From: Eopsaltria australis
Lineage: Eukaryota > Chordata > Aves > Passeriformes > Petroicidae
Direction: 5' to 3'
Length of the DNA stretch: 64,000 bases
Assembly (NCBI GenBank): GCA_034509425.1
Contig: JAVTVJ010000992.1
Coordinates: 124,001-188,000 of the forward strand
Shown: in pieces, positions 47,691 through 57,589 of the stretch
Layout: every line of letters begins with the position of its first letter
Position numbering within the stretch: the first letter of the stretch is position 1
Position numbers and translations under genes: made by a program
The notes under the pieces: generated by a model
Databases searched by the model: none
What the model was told of the DNA's origin: nothing
What the model saw: only the letters and a program-made list of their open reading frames with translations

Positions 47691-48800
47691 TCTCACTGAC
47701 TGATTGAGCCAAGATTTCTCCAGAGATTTATGAGATCAATCCTTTTCTGCTGTTGGTGTTTCCTCTCCTCCCTGAACTCTGTGTAGACTTTGTTGGTGAA
47801 AACTGGGACAAAGAATTCCTTGACGTGTTTCACCCTCAGTCAGCTGAGAGCCCAGCTTCTTTTTTTAATCACATTCCAGTAGAATTTGTTGCCATTTTCC
47901 TTGCCAATCTCTACTGTAATTGAGCTTTCCATTCTCTGGACAATATTTCTGCATTTCTCCTTGCTTCCATCTTTTTTGTACACTCTTCTACGCCCTTGGA
48001 TTCCCTTTTTAACCAAACCAGATTCTGTTCATGTCCCCATTTTCCTCAGGATTGTGACAGGGTTGTTTTGTGTGCGGGAGGTTGTAAAGTCCAGATCTTC
48101 TGAGCTCCTTTGCCCATCAGAGATGCCACCCATGAGATCCCATCTGAATCAACTGAATCCGGGGTTTGTTCATCCTCAGGACCTTCCCACAGTTCCAGAT
48201 TTGGTGGCTTTTACATCCCATTTGCTCTCACTGACTGATTGAGCCAAGATTTCTCCAGTGATTTATGAGATCAATCCTTTTCTGCTGTTGGTGTTTCCTC
48301 AACTCCCTGAACTCTGTGTAGACTTCGTTGGTGAAGACCAGGACAAAGAATTCCTTGAGTAGCTCAGCCTTAGGTGTATCCACTGTGTTTTACCCTCAGT
48401 CAGCTGAGAGCCCACATTTTCCTTCTTTTTCTTTTTGTCACATTCCAATAGAAGTCTTTGTTGCCATTTTCCTTGCCAATCTCTACTATAATTGAGCTTT
48501 CCATTCTCTGGACAATATTTCTGCGTTTCTCCTTGCTTCCATCTTTTTTGTACATTCTTCTACGCCCTTGGATTCCCTTTTTAACCAAACCAGATTCTGT
48601 TCATGTCCCCATTTTCCTCAGGATTGTGACAGGGCTGTTTTGTGTGCGGGAGGTTGTAAAGTCCAGATCTTTTGAGCTCCTTTGCCCTTCAGAGGTGCCA
48701 CCCATGAGGTCCCATCTGAATCAACTGAATCCGGGGTTTGTTCATCCTCAGGACTTCCCCACAGCTCCAGATTTGGTGGCTTTTACTCCCAGCGTGGTGT
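47691..48800 (-). mobile_element. CR1-like LINE ORF2 fragment, tandemly duplicated
   Basis: Two direct copies, 47691-48225 and 48226-48800. On the - strand both carry broken frames resembling the region between endonuclease and reverse transcriptase in CR1 ORF2, including KENGNKDFYWNVTKRKRR (about 48410-48480) and an EFFVPVFTNKV stretch equivalent to the family's EFFASVFT motif. Copy 1 lacks about 37 bp that copy 2 keeps. This part of CR1 is absent from the other fragments here. Both copies are inactive. Confidence 0.75.
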
Positions 48801-48870
48801 GACTCACAGAAAATGCTGCTGTCACCACCAGAGCTTGGGTCAATAACAATGAACATTTATTTTATATTCG

Positions 48871-49132
48871 ATAGAATCCCAGAATGGTTTGGGTTGGAAA
48901 GAGACATCAAAGATTTTCCAATTCCAACCCTAGACACCTCCCACTGTCCCAGGCTGCTCCAAGCCCCAGTGTCCAACCTGGACATCCTTGGGCACTGCCA
49001 GGGATCCAGGGGCAGCCACAGCAAATCTGGGAATTCCATCCCAGCCCCTCCCCACCCTCACAGGGAAGGATTTTTTCCTAATATCTGATCTAAACCTACT
49101 CTCATTCAAGGTGTCCTCTCCGACTGTCCCCA
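48871..49132 (-). mobile_element. CR1 LINE 3' fragment
   Basis: Reverse CR1 3' end: ATCCCAGAATGGTTTGGGTT, then CCACTGTCCCAGGCTGCTCC, GATCCAGGGGCAGCCACAGC and CCAGCCCCTCCCCACCCTCA, continuing to AATATCTGATCTAAACCTAC. It is a separate insertion from the ORF2 pieces just before it, because the segment order on the minus strand is wrong for one element. Confidence 0.9.
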
Positions 49133-50699
49133 CCAATCCAAATTATTCTGGAATTCTGTGTTTTGACTAAAACTGAAATTGGGCTTGGATTTTTTCTGTT
49201 GTTGTTGCTTTTACAAAGCTCTCTAAACAACCAATTTGAGAGTGAGATTTTCAGGCAAGGAGCTTGAAGGGAAAGGCCAAATCTGGCCATAACTCTGGTG
49301 CCCAGGTATTTGAACATCTGGAATGCACTGCTGGCTGTGGTAATGCCTCTGCAATACTGTAACACAGCAGGATGCTTTCATGAGAGTTTCAACCCTAAAC
49401 CCACAACATCAATGAAATTTATAGCTGTTAACATGATTCAAACGTCGTTTTGGGTGTTTCAGTTCCCATTTTATGTTCGTGGGGGATGAAATGTCTTTGT
49501 GTTGGCCAGCCAGGGTGCTCCTTACACTTGGAATTTCTGTGAAATGATTAAATATTGTTGATTGCTCTTGACAGCGCTCTTAGTGTGCACTGCAGGGTGG
49601 GGAGGAGGGGATTTGTGTAAAAACTTGTGCTAGAACCTCTCTCTCACTATTTCAGCTGCTTTAATATTCCTGAATGCCAAAAGTGCCTCGCTCACATTTT
49701 GGAAAATACCACAAAAATGTTCAAAAAAAGGGAAAAATTTACATAAAACTCCAATATCATCTTCTACCATCATAGAGATGCCATCTGATATCCTTCCTGA
49801 TGGGTAAACTTATCTGCAGACATTTCGTGTGCCCATAATCTTGTATCTCATTGTGGTCTTTGGAATTAATACGCAGAGCAAGATGGTTAAAGAGCACAAA
49901 AAAAACCAAAAACAAAGAATGGAGAATTTCTTGAAGGAAAAAATTCGGGGGGGAAAATGTGGTGAGCGCTGTGATGAAGCCACTCTGCAGAAAAACAAAA
50001 TTACGAAGTCTGCAACTGATTAAGTTGAAAGAAAAGAAGGGAAGTCAATATGCAAAAAAGTGCACGTACAGTTAATCTTTCTGGTCAGGAAAATCCAAGT
50101 TGTTTCTCCCAGAAAAGAAAAAAAAAAAAAAAAACCAAAACCAAACTAACAAACTCACAGCATTTCCAGAGCTCTGAAGCTGAGGGGAGGCAGGCAGGAG
50201 GCTGCGTGGAGATTTTTATTATCGTTGCCTTCGTGTTAATTCCAGCACAATCTCAGGAAGTTGTAAAAACAAATCTGTGTGTATCAGTCTGGGAATTAAC
50301 AACTTCCCCGTGTTGTGTCCTTTTAAAGAATTTCTGAATTTCTTCCTGACCCTTCAAAGCTCAGCCTCAGTCTCTCCGTGTAATGAGTTGTTACCTGCTG
50401 CCAAGTCTCCCAAGAGCTGCATCCTCTGCTCTCCTAATTGTGTCTCTTCGGTGTAGAACCCTGTGTTTTGCATTCCCAATTAGCTTTTTTTCCTGCTCTG
50501 TTTATTTGCCTCCCCTCGTGGCACCACATGATTTTTTTTTCACATTATTTCAAAACAGATACGTGAATGGAGAAGCAGCAGAAATCAGTGTGTCCCAACA
50601 AAGCCTGTAATCTCTTCCTAGCTGTGTGTCCAACTTTAAATTAGATTTTTGTCTTGCAAAACCATGGAGTTGGTGTTGTAATCAGGCTGCTCCCAGAAG
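49133..50699. other. Non-coding stretch with a candidate element
   Basis: Unique sequence with a poly-A run near 50110-50135. The block at about 49740-50080 (with ATTTCGTGTGCCCATAATC and TTTGGAATTAATACGCAGAG) has unusually even composition and could be a conserved non-coding element. No exon is recognised. Confidence 0.35.
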
Positions 50700-51148
50700 A
50701 CAGGGGTGAAACCTCCTGAGCTTTGGGGGATTTTGCCCCTGAGGGGCTGGAGAGTGTCCAGGGAAGGGAAGGGGCTGGAAAACGCATCCAGGGAGGAGCA
50801 GCCCGGGAAGCTGGGAAAGCTCAGCCTGGAGAAAAGGAGGCTCAGGGGGCACCTCATTGCTCCCCACAAGTCCCTGCCAGGAGGGGCAGGGAAAGGAGGG
50901 GAGGAAACGGCCTCAAATTGCACCAGGGGAGGCTCAGGTTGGAGATTGGAACAGAAAATTTCCCTGGCAGAGTGGGGAGGCCTTGGAATGAGCTGCCCAG
51001 GGAGGTTTGGAGTGGCTGGCTCTGGCAGTGTTCAGGAGCAGTCTGGATGTGGCCCTTGGGGACAGGGTTTGGGTGATGCTGGTGCTGCTGGGGTGGCACT
51101 GGGTGATCCTGGAGGGCTCTTCCAGCCTTGGTGATTCTGTGGTTTAGT
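50700..51148 (+). mobile_element. CR1 LINE 3' fragment, third subtype
   Basis: Sense CR1 of about 450 bp, closely related to 35545-35898. It includes CAGCCTGGAGAAAAGGAGGC, AGGGGAGGCTCAGGTTGGAG, TGAGCTGCCCAGGGAGGTTT and GGGCTCTTCCAGCCTTGGTG, ending GATTCTGTGGTTTAGTG. Broken frames carry a KLSLEKRRLRGHLIAPHKSL stretch, the recognisable C-terminal ORF2 segment of CR1. Confidence 0.88.
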
Positions 51149-51344
51149 GACAAGAGGTAAAATTTCCTGCTAAAGGTGGTAGATGGGTGGTCCTGGTCTC
51201 AGTGACCAAAGTCATGATTCACAGTGCCCAAAGGACACAATTACCAAGCTGTGTCTCATGGAAATGACTGGCAAGGAGATTTTCTGCCTGGTGGCCTTTA
51301 GAGACATCTCCATGACTCAGGAATAACGTGGGAAACATTGTGGG

Positions 51345-51448
51345 GCCTGGTGCAGCTCCTGCTGCTTTGTGTGGCCCTGCCCATGGCAGGGGTGGCACTG
51401 GAGGATCTTCAAAGTCCCTTCCAACCCAAACCATTCCAGGATTCTGTT
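51345..51448 (+). mobile_element. CR1 LINE 3'-end fragment
   Basis: Short sense tail: GCCCATGGCAGGGGTGGCAC, AAAGTCCCTTCCAACCCAAA, CCATTCCAGGATTCTGTTG. Only about 100 bp remain. Confidence 0.85.
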
Positions 51449-51643
51449 GATTTTTAATTAGCAAAGGCATTTTTGATCTATTCTTTGCTTAGGCTTTCCA
51501 ATCACCTCATCACCGTGACAGCGAGTCAGCCATTTGAAAGAGGCTCTGAAATCTCTGGGTTTGTTGTGTTTTGGTGCTGCCACAGCCCCAGGAGTTGCTG
51601 GTGTCCCATTTCTCAGCGTGTGGAGCAGGAGCAATGAATGGTT

Positions 51644-51652
51644 CCTCATCCT

Positions 51653-51684
<32 letters not shown>

Positions 51685-51727
51685 TCCTCATCCTCACCCT
51701 CACCCTCACCCTCATCCTCATCCTCAT
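51644..51727. repeat. (CCTCAC/CCTCAT)14 hexanucleotide microsatellite
   Basis: Fourteen hexamers, each CCTCAC or CCTCAT, 84 bp. It yields open frames reading as His-Pro, Ser-Pro or Leu-Thr repeats on + and Arg-Val/Arg-Met or Gly-Glu repeats on -; these are artefacts. Confidence 0.98.
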
Positions 51728-52753
51728 CACAGACTTTGTGTCCATGGGACACTCACAGCTGGCCCTTGTGGCCCTCAAGTGCAGAGCTTAAAACACCTCC
51801 CAAACCCCTCTAAAATTCATGGAAAATCATTTCCAATGGTACTTTTTATTCCTGATTTGGGCTGCCCTTACCCCTGAGACAAAATTGCTTTTATGGGAAT
51901 GAGCAACACCACGTTTGTGCCCCTGGGAGAAGCAGATTTGTGAGCCAGACATCACTTTTAGGACTTTTCCTCACAGGCAGCATCTTGAATTTGTTTTATC
52001 TCTTAAGTAACTCTTCCTGAAAATGTGAAATAGAGGAGGATCATGGTGCAAAAAAAAGTGGCTTGAACAAAGTTCTCTCAGTAGGGTTTTTTCTTCTCTT
52101 TTTTTTCTTTTTTTTAAGTGACTCATTTGGTGGTGTTAAAGTGCACTTTCTACTTATCCCCAGAGGAAAGTTTGTATTCTTTTAAGTGAAACTATTTTAA
52201 AAGCAGAACACAAGCCTAAAATAAGCCAGTGTTCTCTAGAGCTCTCAGAAGGTGTAGATTTATTTACTGTAGTTAAATCATAATTAGTTCTCAGGGGATT
52301 GTGTATCTTTTAAAATGCTTTATTGCCACCATATTGGTTTTCTAAATAATCAGAAACTGCTGCTCTTGTATTTTGTAGCATGGACAAAAATTTGCTGTAA
52401 GTAGAAACAAATGTTTGGAATTGCTGGTTGTCACTTGCTGGAGATAGGGCCACCAAAAACAAAAGAGAATTTGAAGAAAAAGTGAAGAAATACAAAACCT
52501 GTGTTATCAGAACTGAAATGAGCTATGGCTCTGACAGCCTAACAGATAAAATAACGTTTTGCATTATGATAGTTTTTATTTTTTTAATATTCTAGTGGGT
52601 TTGGATGAGGACTGAATGTTAACTGAAAAAAAAACGGTGGTGCAACATTGACATAAAATATTAGCTGATATTTAAGCCTTGATTTTCATGAATGTAGCTT
52701 AGTGTTGCAGCTGATAACCTGTGGGGTTTTTGGTTTTTTCCCCTAATTGGCAG
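51728..52753. other. Non-coding sequence immediately upstream of the first visible HLCS exon
   Basis: Unique AT-rich intron sequence. The 3' end has a pyrimidine-rich tract (GGTTTTTGGTTTTTTCCCC) and the acceptor TTGGCAG that ends at 52753. No further exon is recognised. Confidence 0.7.
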
Positions 52754-52821
52754 GTTAATGTTCGAGTTGCCTGAGGAGATGGGTTTAATAGCAGTGGCTG
52801 TTCGACAAACACAGGGGAAAG
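52754..52821 (+). CDS. HLCS: HLCS exon (catalytic domain, start of biotinyl-AMP loop)
   Basis: Holocarboxylase synthetase joins biotin to carboxylases (and perhaps histones) through a biotinyl-5'-AMP intermediate, in cytosol and mitochondria. The exon is 68 bp: one base ending a split codon, 22 codons (LMFELPEEMGLIAVAVRQTQ, then GK), and one base starting the next. It encodes the strand leading into the GKGRGGN adenylate-binding loop; the Gly codon is split across the intron. The acceptor is TTGGCAG and the donor GTGAGT. I number the visible protein from its first Leu, so this exon holds residues 1-22. The preceding exon was not found in the window, so the N-terminal half of the gene, including its start codon, lies outside or is missed. 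Confidence 0.93.
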
Positions 52822-53835
52822 GTGAGTACATTCCTTTATTTTTTATTAAATATGTATTAAATACACAAATAAGACATTTTTAGATGCATTGTGAGCATTT
52901 TTGATAATATAATCCATAAAATCAGCGTGTCCTCTTCTCCTCCCGCTCAATCTGTGGATTCAAACTCCAAACCCAGAAGTTAACAAGAGACCAGAGTAAA
53001 CATTTTCAGGATGTTTGGTGGCTTTTGCAGAAATGATTTAGCGGTCTCCTGGTTCCTGCCAGAAAGGTTTCACCAGTCACGAAAGCTGCCATCGCTGCAC
53101 TCAGTGTAACCCAAGTCAGAGCTCCAAATTAAAACTGAAACTGGGTTAACTGGAACAAGAGGTTGAGTCTGCAGGAGCTGCCCGAGCAGATAAATCTGAG
53201 CAAGTCGTGTTTCTTGCCCAGAAAAATGCTGGCACTTCTTTAAAAGCCACATTTATTCTGCTGGAAGAGCAGAGTGTGTGGCCCAAGGAGCTTTTCCCAG
53301 CACAAATCCATGGAATGATGATTCCCTGGCTTTCAGTGCAGGGTGGTTCAGTGTGGATGCACACAGAGCATCTTCACTTGAACAAAGACAGATCTTTTGA
53401 AATAAATACGTCTTTTTCCAGGAAAATCTTGGAAGCAGGGAATTTGGGACATGCTGGGAAATTGAGGAGCAGTTTGTACTTGAGAACCTCAGAATAGAAT
53501 TACAGAATGGCTGAGCTGGAAGGGACTTGAAAAATCTTCTTGTTCTACCCCCTGCCACACCTTCCACAAAACCAGAGCCCCATCCAACCTGGCCTTGAAC
53601 ACTTCCAGGGATGCAAATTTTAAAGAACTTTGGTTTTTTGAAGAAAAAGCTTTGCACTTTAACCCTTTATCTTTCAGGCTTAGTTCAGAAACTCCATTAA
53701 AGGACTTCTGGTAGATTCTTGGATGGATCCCTTTGAATCTTTCTCTTAAGTTGCTACCTACATTCACAAAGTGATCTTTTTTATAAATATTCTTTTCTTG
53801 AGTTGAAGTTACCTTTTTTTCCTCTGCCTGCCCAG
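52822..53835 (+). other. HLCS: HLCS intron
   Basis: A 1,014-bp intron from GTGAGT to CTGCCCAG. It contains one reverse CR1 fragment at about 53493-53614 and otherwise unique sequence; no additional exon is seen. Confidence 0.85.
53493..53614 (-). mobile_element. CR1 LINE fragment, old copy
   Basis: On the - strand this reads like the very end of CR1 ORF2: FASLEVFKARLDGALVLW, matching the family's SLEVFK.RLDGAL C-terminus, and then the 3' UTR tail (edge: AGAATAGAATTACAGAATGG). It is more diverged than the other CR1 copies here, suggesting an older insertion. Confidence 0.85.
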
Positions 53836-53996
53836 GCCGTGGTGGGAATGTTTGGCTCAGTCCTGTGGGCTGTGCCCTGGCCACTCTGCACATCTCCATC
53901 CCTCTGCATTCCAACCTGGGCCAGAGAATTCCTTTCATCCAGCACCTGGTGTCCTTGGCAGTGGTGGAGGCAGTCAGATCAATCCCAGGATATGAG
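53836..53996 (+). CDS. HLCS: HLCS exon (biotinyl-AMP binding loop and following helices)
   Basis: 161 bp: two bases completing the split Gly, then 53 codons (residues 24-76). It carries the diagnostic motif [20 protein letters not shown], the glycine/arginine-rich loop that closes over biotinyl-5'-AMP (the counterpart of the GRGRRGR loop of bacterial BirA). It also carries the helix [19 protein letters not shown]. The acceptor is CCCAG and the donor GTATGT. The frame joins cleanly with the exons on both sides. The sequence fits animal holocarboxylase synthetase closely, and no substitution is seen in the RGGN core. A rival reading as a retrocopy is excluded by the introns. Confidence 0.97.
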
Positions 53997-55291
53997 GTAT
54001 GTCCGAATTCACCTCAAAATTCCCACTTCCATTTTCATTACATTCAGATTTTAGCTGTGTCTTTCTCTGTGTGGAATGGCTGAATGCATAATTCAGTTCT
54101 TCAGCACTAAAAAGAACCCAAACTTAAACCTTCCTAATGTTTGATTATTGATATGTTTGAGGAAGTCTGATACCCTTGTGATGAATGTTCTTTTACTGCA
54201 CTACACTCTTTTCACTCTTAATCTTACGAAACTGAAGCCTCAATCCTCAGCAGGAAAGAAAAAGCCTATTTTGTTTGCCCAGCAATGGAGTTAATTTGTT
54301 TTGATTCTGAAGGAGAAGGAGGAGGAGGAGGAGGGAAAAATGAATAAAACTGACAAATTTTCTTTTTTTCTCCTTTTTTTTGTTGGTGCTGTTTCAGTGG
54401 TCACTTTATCCCTTTGAAAGGATTTTTCCAACCCTTGTTTAAGGTTGAAAACTGATTTCTAAAGCAAGAACTGAGGGGAATTGCTCTCGAGAGGGAATCA
54501 AGTGTCCTGTCATCAGTATTAAAATGAAGAACCAGTCTTCTTCATCACCTCATATATCTCCTTTTTAATGTTACCATTTCCTAATATTTGCTAACTATAA
54601 AACTTTGGTATTTTACAGGAGTAGTTACCTAAAGCATATGTTTCCTATATTAGGGAAAATCAATGACTTATACACATTTACACATGAACTTTATTATAGT
54701 GGCACCCAGTAGCTTTGCTGGAGTTTAGGGTCTGTCAGCCTTTCTATTAAAACCTTCAAACTTCAGGGCTTCATAACCTGACTGGAAAAACAAAATGCTT
54801 CAGGCAAAAAATTTGCAATATAAAATATTTGGCTGCAGTGGATAATTTGCCCACTTAAAAAACAGAGGGACAAGAGTTAGTTTTATAAAATTCAGGGCTG
54901 ACTAGGGGAAGGAGCTGATTTATGAATGGAGGTGGTTTTGCTTCTGTGTGCCTGCCCCTGATGTGCTGTGGGGTTTTTTAATTTTATTCCATTCAAGAGG
55001 AAAAAGGTGATTGAAGTACTAAATATTGATGTAAAAAAATTGTGGGTCAATAATGTGTGTGTTGTACTGAGCATTTGTAAAGAGCTTTCTGTGACCAGGA
55101 CGGATCTGCTGAGCCTGAGGGGGGGAACCAGAGTAAAGAGTCTGGACTTAAATATGTTAGAGCTACAAAATTCAGAAATTTGTAAAAACTCAGTGCTTGA
55201 ATTTCCCATTCAGACTGAAGTACTGCAGGGCTTTTCTTTGTGTCCATGTCATGCCAACTGCAGCAGCCACAAACAGTGGGATAATCTACAG

Positions 55292-55785
55292 TCATGGAAT
55301 CATGGAATGGTTTGGGATGGAAGGGACCTTAAAGATCATTTAATTCCAACCCCCTGCCATGGGCAGGGACACCTCCCACTGTCCCAGGCTGCTCCCAGCC
55401 CCAGTGTCCAACCTGGACATCCTTGGGCACTGCCAGGGATCCAAGGGCAGCCACAGCAAATCTGGGAATTCCAGCCCAGACCCTCCCCACCCTCACAGCC
55501 AACAATTCCTGCCCAATATCCCATCTAAACCTGCAATTTTTCACTTGGAAGCCATTCCCTGTGTGCTGTCCCTGCAGCCCTTGGGAATTGTCTCTCTCCA
55601 TGGTTCCTGGGGCTCCTTCAGGCCCTGCAAGGCCACCCTGAGCTCAGCCCAAAGCTTCTCCTCTCCAGGCTGAACAATGCCAGCTGTGCCAGCCTTTCCT
55701 GCCAGCAGAGCTGCTCCATCCCTCTGCTCATCCTGGAGCCTCCTCTGGGCTCTCTGCAGCAGCTCCATGTCCTTCCTGTCTCAGT
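55292..55785 (-). mobile_element. CR1 LINE reverse copy inside HLCS intron
   Basis: About 490 bp. The 3' end, on the left, is AATCATGGAATGGTTTGGG; it continues through CACCTCCCACTGTCCCAGGC, CCAACAATTCCTGCCCAATA and GGGAATTGTCTCTCTCCATG to CTGCAGCAGCTCCATGTCC. A 186-codon plus-strand frame (54968-55528) crosses its edge and is artefactual. It is a truncated, dead copy. Confidence 0.92.
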
Positions 55786-56422
55786 TATCAGTCATTGTTT
55801 TTAGGATTGCCACAGTTACTGACTCTGCTGAAGGAGCAGGAACCAAGGCCTTTGTTGTGGCTCCTCCCAGAGCAGATCTGAGGGCTCGGTTGGGAGTTCC
55901 ACTGTCAGATGTTGATGCTGAGGATGCAATCGGGCCTTAAATCAAGATAATGCTTTGCTCTCCCATTCTGAGAACAGCAGAGTTTCTCTTTTGAGGGAAG
56001 AACATGCTCCATTTCCAGCCTGTTTTGTGACATCTTGCGTGGTACCCGGTGAATCCACTCTGTGGCAAAGCCACGAGAACACCCAGCTGCCTCAGTTGTT
56101 GTCACTTCAGTCACAGAGCTACTGTCTGGTGTCTCCCAGGTGTGTGTTTCCCCTTTTTATCACTGATAACACCATCTCACTGTGCAATAACCCCTCGTGT
56201 CTCCAGAGCCTCCTTTAAACCTTTCTCCAGCGCGAGCGGCCGAGTTCTTTCTCCGTAACGAACACGAGTCGGTGATACTTTCCCTCAGAACGCTTTGATA
56301 GCAAAATCAGGTAGTATTTCCTGTCAGTGGACGTGTCATGGACTCCTCCCTGGCCTTTAAATCTGTCAGGAAAGTAGACACGGGCCCAGGTGCAGCTTTC
56401 ACACATCCTGTAAAGGGATTTC

Positions 56423-56461
56423 AGCCCCTACAAGAGGAGGGAACGCGACTCTTGTAGGGCT
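56423..56461. other. Hairpin-forming inverted repeat in HLCS intron
   Basis: Left arm AGCCCCTACAAGAG (56423-56436) pairs with right arm CTCTTGTAGGGCT (56449-56461), giving 13 base pairs with one bulged C and a 12-nt loop that contains ACGCG. It sits in a CpG-bearing block unlike the intron around it. Its role is unknown. Confidence 0.6.
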
Positions 56462-56904
56462 GGAGCACCTCCCATAATTTGCCCCCGGGGATGCAGCAGT
56501 CGTGGGCAGTGTTTCAGACTGCAGGAAGCACATTTGCTTTCTTTCTGTGTTTAAGTAGCCAGTGCAAAGTTCAGCTCAGCCCTGTGGCTCCAACAAAAGC
56601 TGCTCTGTGGGGCTGGGACGTTGTCACACAGCTCAGGTCGTGTTCCCAGCCCCGCGGCGCTGCCGAAAGCGGGGATGGGTTTAGGGCATCGCTGAGGTAT
56701 TTATGTGGCTGTGGGCTGGGATTTCTCCTGTCTGCTGGATTTCCTTTCCCAAATTCAGGATGTCACTGTGTCCTTGGCTGGCTCCTGCAAGGTTCTTTAA
56801 GCAGGGTTCAGTTTTCAGCAGCATTTGTGGAGCACTTCAGTAGAGTCTCATTGTGAGGAGCAGTTGACAGGAGCACACTGGGTGTGGCAAAGAGGTGGAG
56901 AGAA

Positions 56905-57426
56905 TTCTACCCCCTTCTCTGCTCTGGTGAGATCCCACCTGGATTGCTGTGTCCAGCACAGAGAGGACGTGGGGCTGCTGCAGAGAGCCCAGAGGAGGCT
57001 CCAGGATGAGCAGAGGGATGGAGCAGCTCTGCTGGCAGGAAAGGCTGGCACAGCTGGCATTGTTCAGCCTGGAGAGGAGAAGCTTTGGGCTGAGCTCAGG
57101 GTGGCCTTGCAGGGCCTGAAGGAGCCCCAGGAACCATGGAGAGAGACAATTCCCAAGGGCTGCAGGGACAGCACACAGGGAATGGCTGAAAACTGAATTA
57201 AAGTAGGTTTGGATGGGATATTGGGCAGGAATTGTTCCCTGGGCTGGAATTCCCAGATTTGCTGTGGCTGCCCCTGGATCCCTGGCAGTGCCCAAGGATG
57301 TCCAGGTTGGACACTGGGGCTTGGAGCAGCCTGGGACAGTGGGAGGTGTCTCTGCCCAAGACAGGGAGTTGGAACTGGAATCTTTTAAGATCCTTTCCAA
57401 CCCAACCCATTCCATGATTCTCTGCA
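56905..57426 (+). mobile_element. CR1 LINE sense copy ending about 48 bp before an HLCS exon
   Basis: About 520 bp. The 5' part carries the ORF2 C-terminal region in frame pieces (LVRSHLDCCVQHREDVGLLQ, then QRAQRR and IVQPGEEKLW); the 3' part has GATATTGGGCAGGAATTG, GATGTCCAGGTTGGACACTG and CCAACCCAACCCATTCCATG. It ends at about 57426, while the next HLCS exon starts at 57475. The insertion therefore sits next to the splice acceptor. Very similar copies lie at 43228-43930 and 55292-55785. Confidence 0.93.
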
Positions 57427-57474
57427 GAGTGATGAATGAGCCATAAATATCTCTAAATCTCTGTGTTTCTTTAG

Positions 57475-57589
57475 GACATCGAGCTGCGAGTGAAGTGGCC
57501 CAATGATATTTACTACAGTGACCTGATGAAGCTGGGTGGAGTTCTGGTCAACTCAACACTCATTGAAACGACATTTCACATTCTCATTG
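57475..57589 (+). CDS. HLCS: HLCS exon (biotin-binding KWPND motif)
   Basis: 115 bp: 38 codons (residues 77-114) plus one base of a split Gly. It contains [19 protein letters not shown]. The KWPND and GG motifs are hallmarks of biotin-protein ligases: Lys, Asn and Asp form the biotin and ATP site, and the following K-L-G-G-V-L turn lines the pocket. In human HLCS the equivalent Asp and Gly positions are sites of known deficiency mutations. All are intact here. The acceptor is TTCTTTAG and the donor GTAAAT. The upstream codon ends exactly at the previous exon's GAG, so the intron falls between codons. Confidence 0.97.

Larger units (their letters stand above)
53997..57474 (+). other. HLCS: HLCS intron
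   Basis: About 3.5 kb from GTATGT to TTCTTTAG. It contains two large CR1 copies in opposite orientation (about 55292-55785 reverse and 56905-57426 sense), a GGA-rich run near 54311-54333, a CpG-rich stretch at 56220-56470 and a hairpin at 56423-56461. No extra exon is recognised. Confidence 0.88.

Noticed and set aside
51510..51877. Open frames of His-Pro, Ser-Pro, Arg-Val or Gly-Glu repeats
   Set aside because: They come from the (CCTCAC/CCTCAT)14 microsatellite, which is open in several frames on both strands.
54968..55528. A 186-codon plus-strand frame
   Set aside because: Its second half is antisense CR1 sequence and its first half has no resemblance to a known protein or splice pattern.
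56837..57415. A 192-codon minus-strand frame
   Set aside because: It is the antisense of the CR1 copy at 56905-57426. The same antisense peptides recur wherever this CR1 type occurs.
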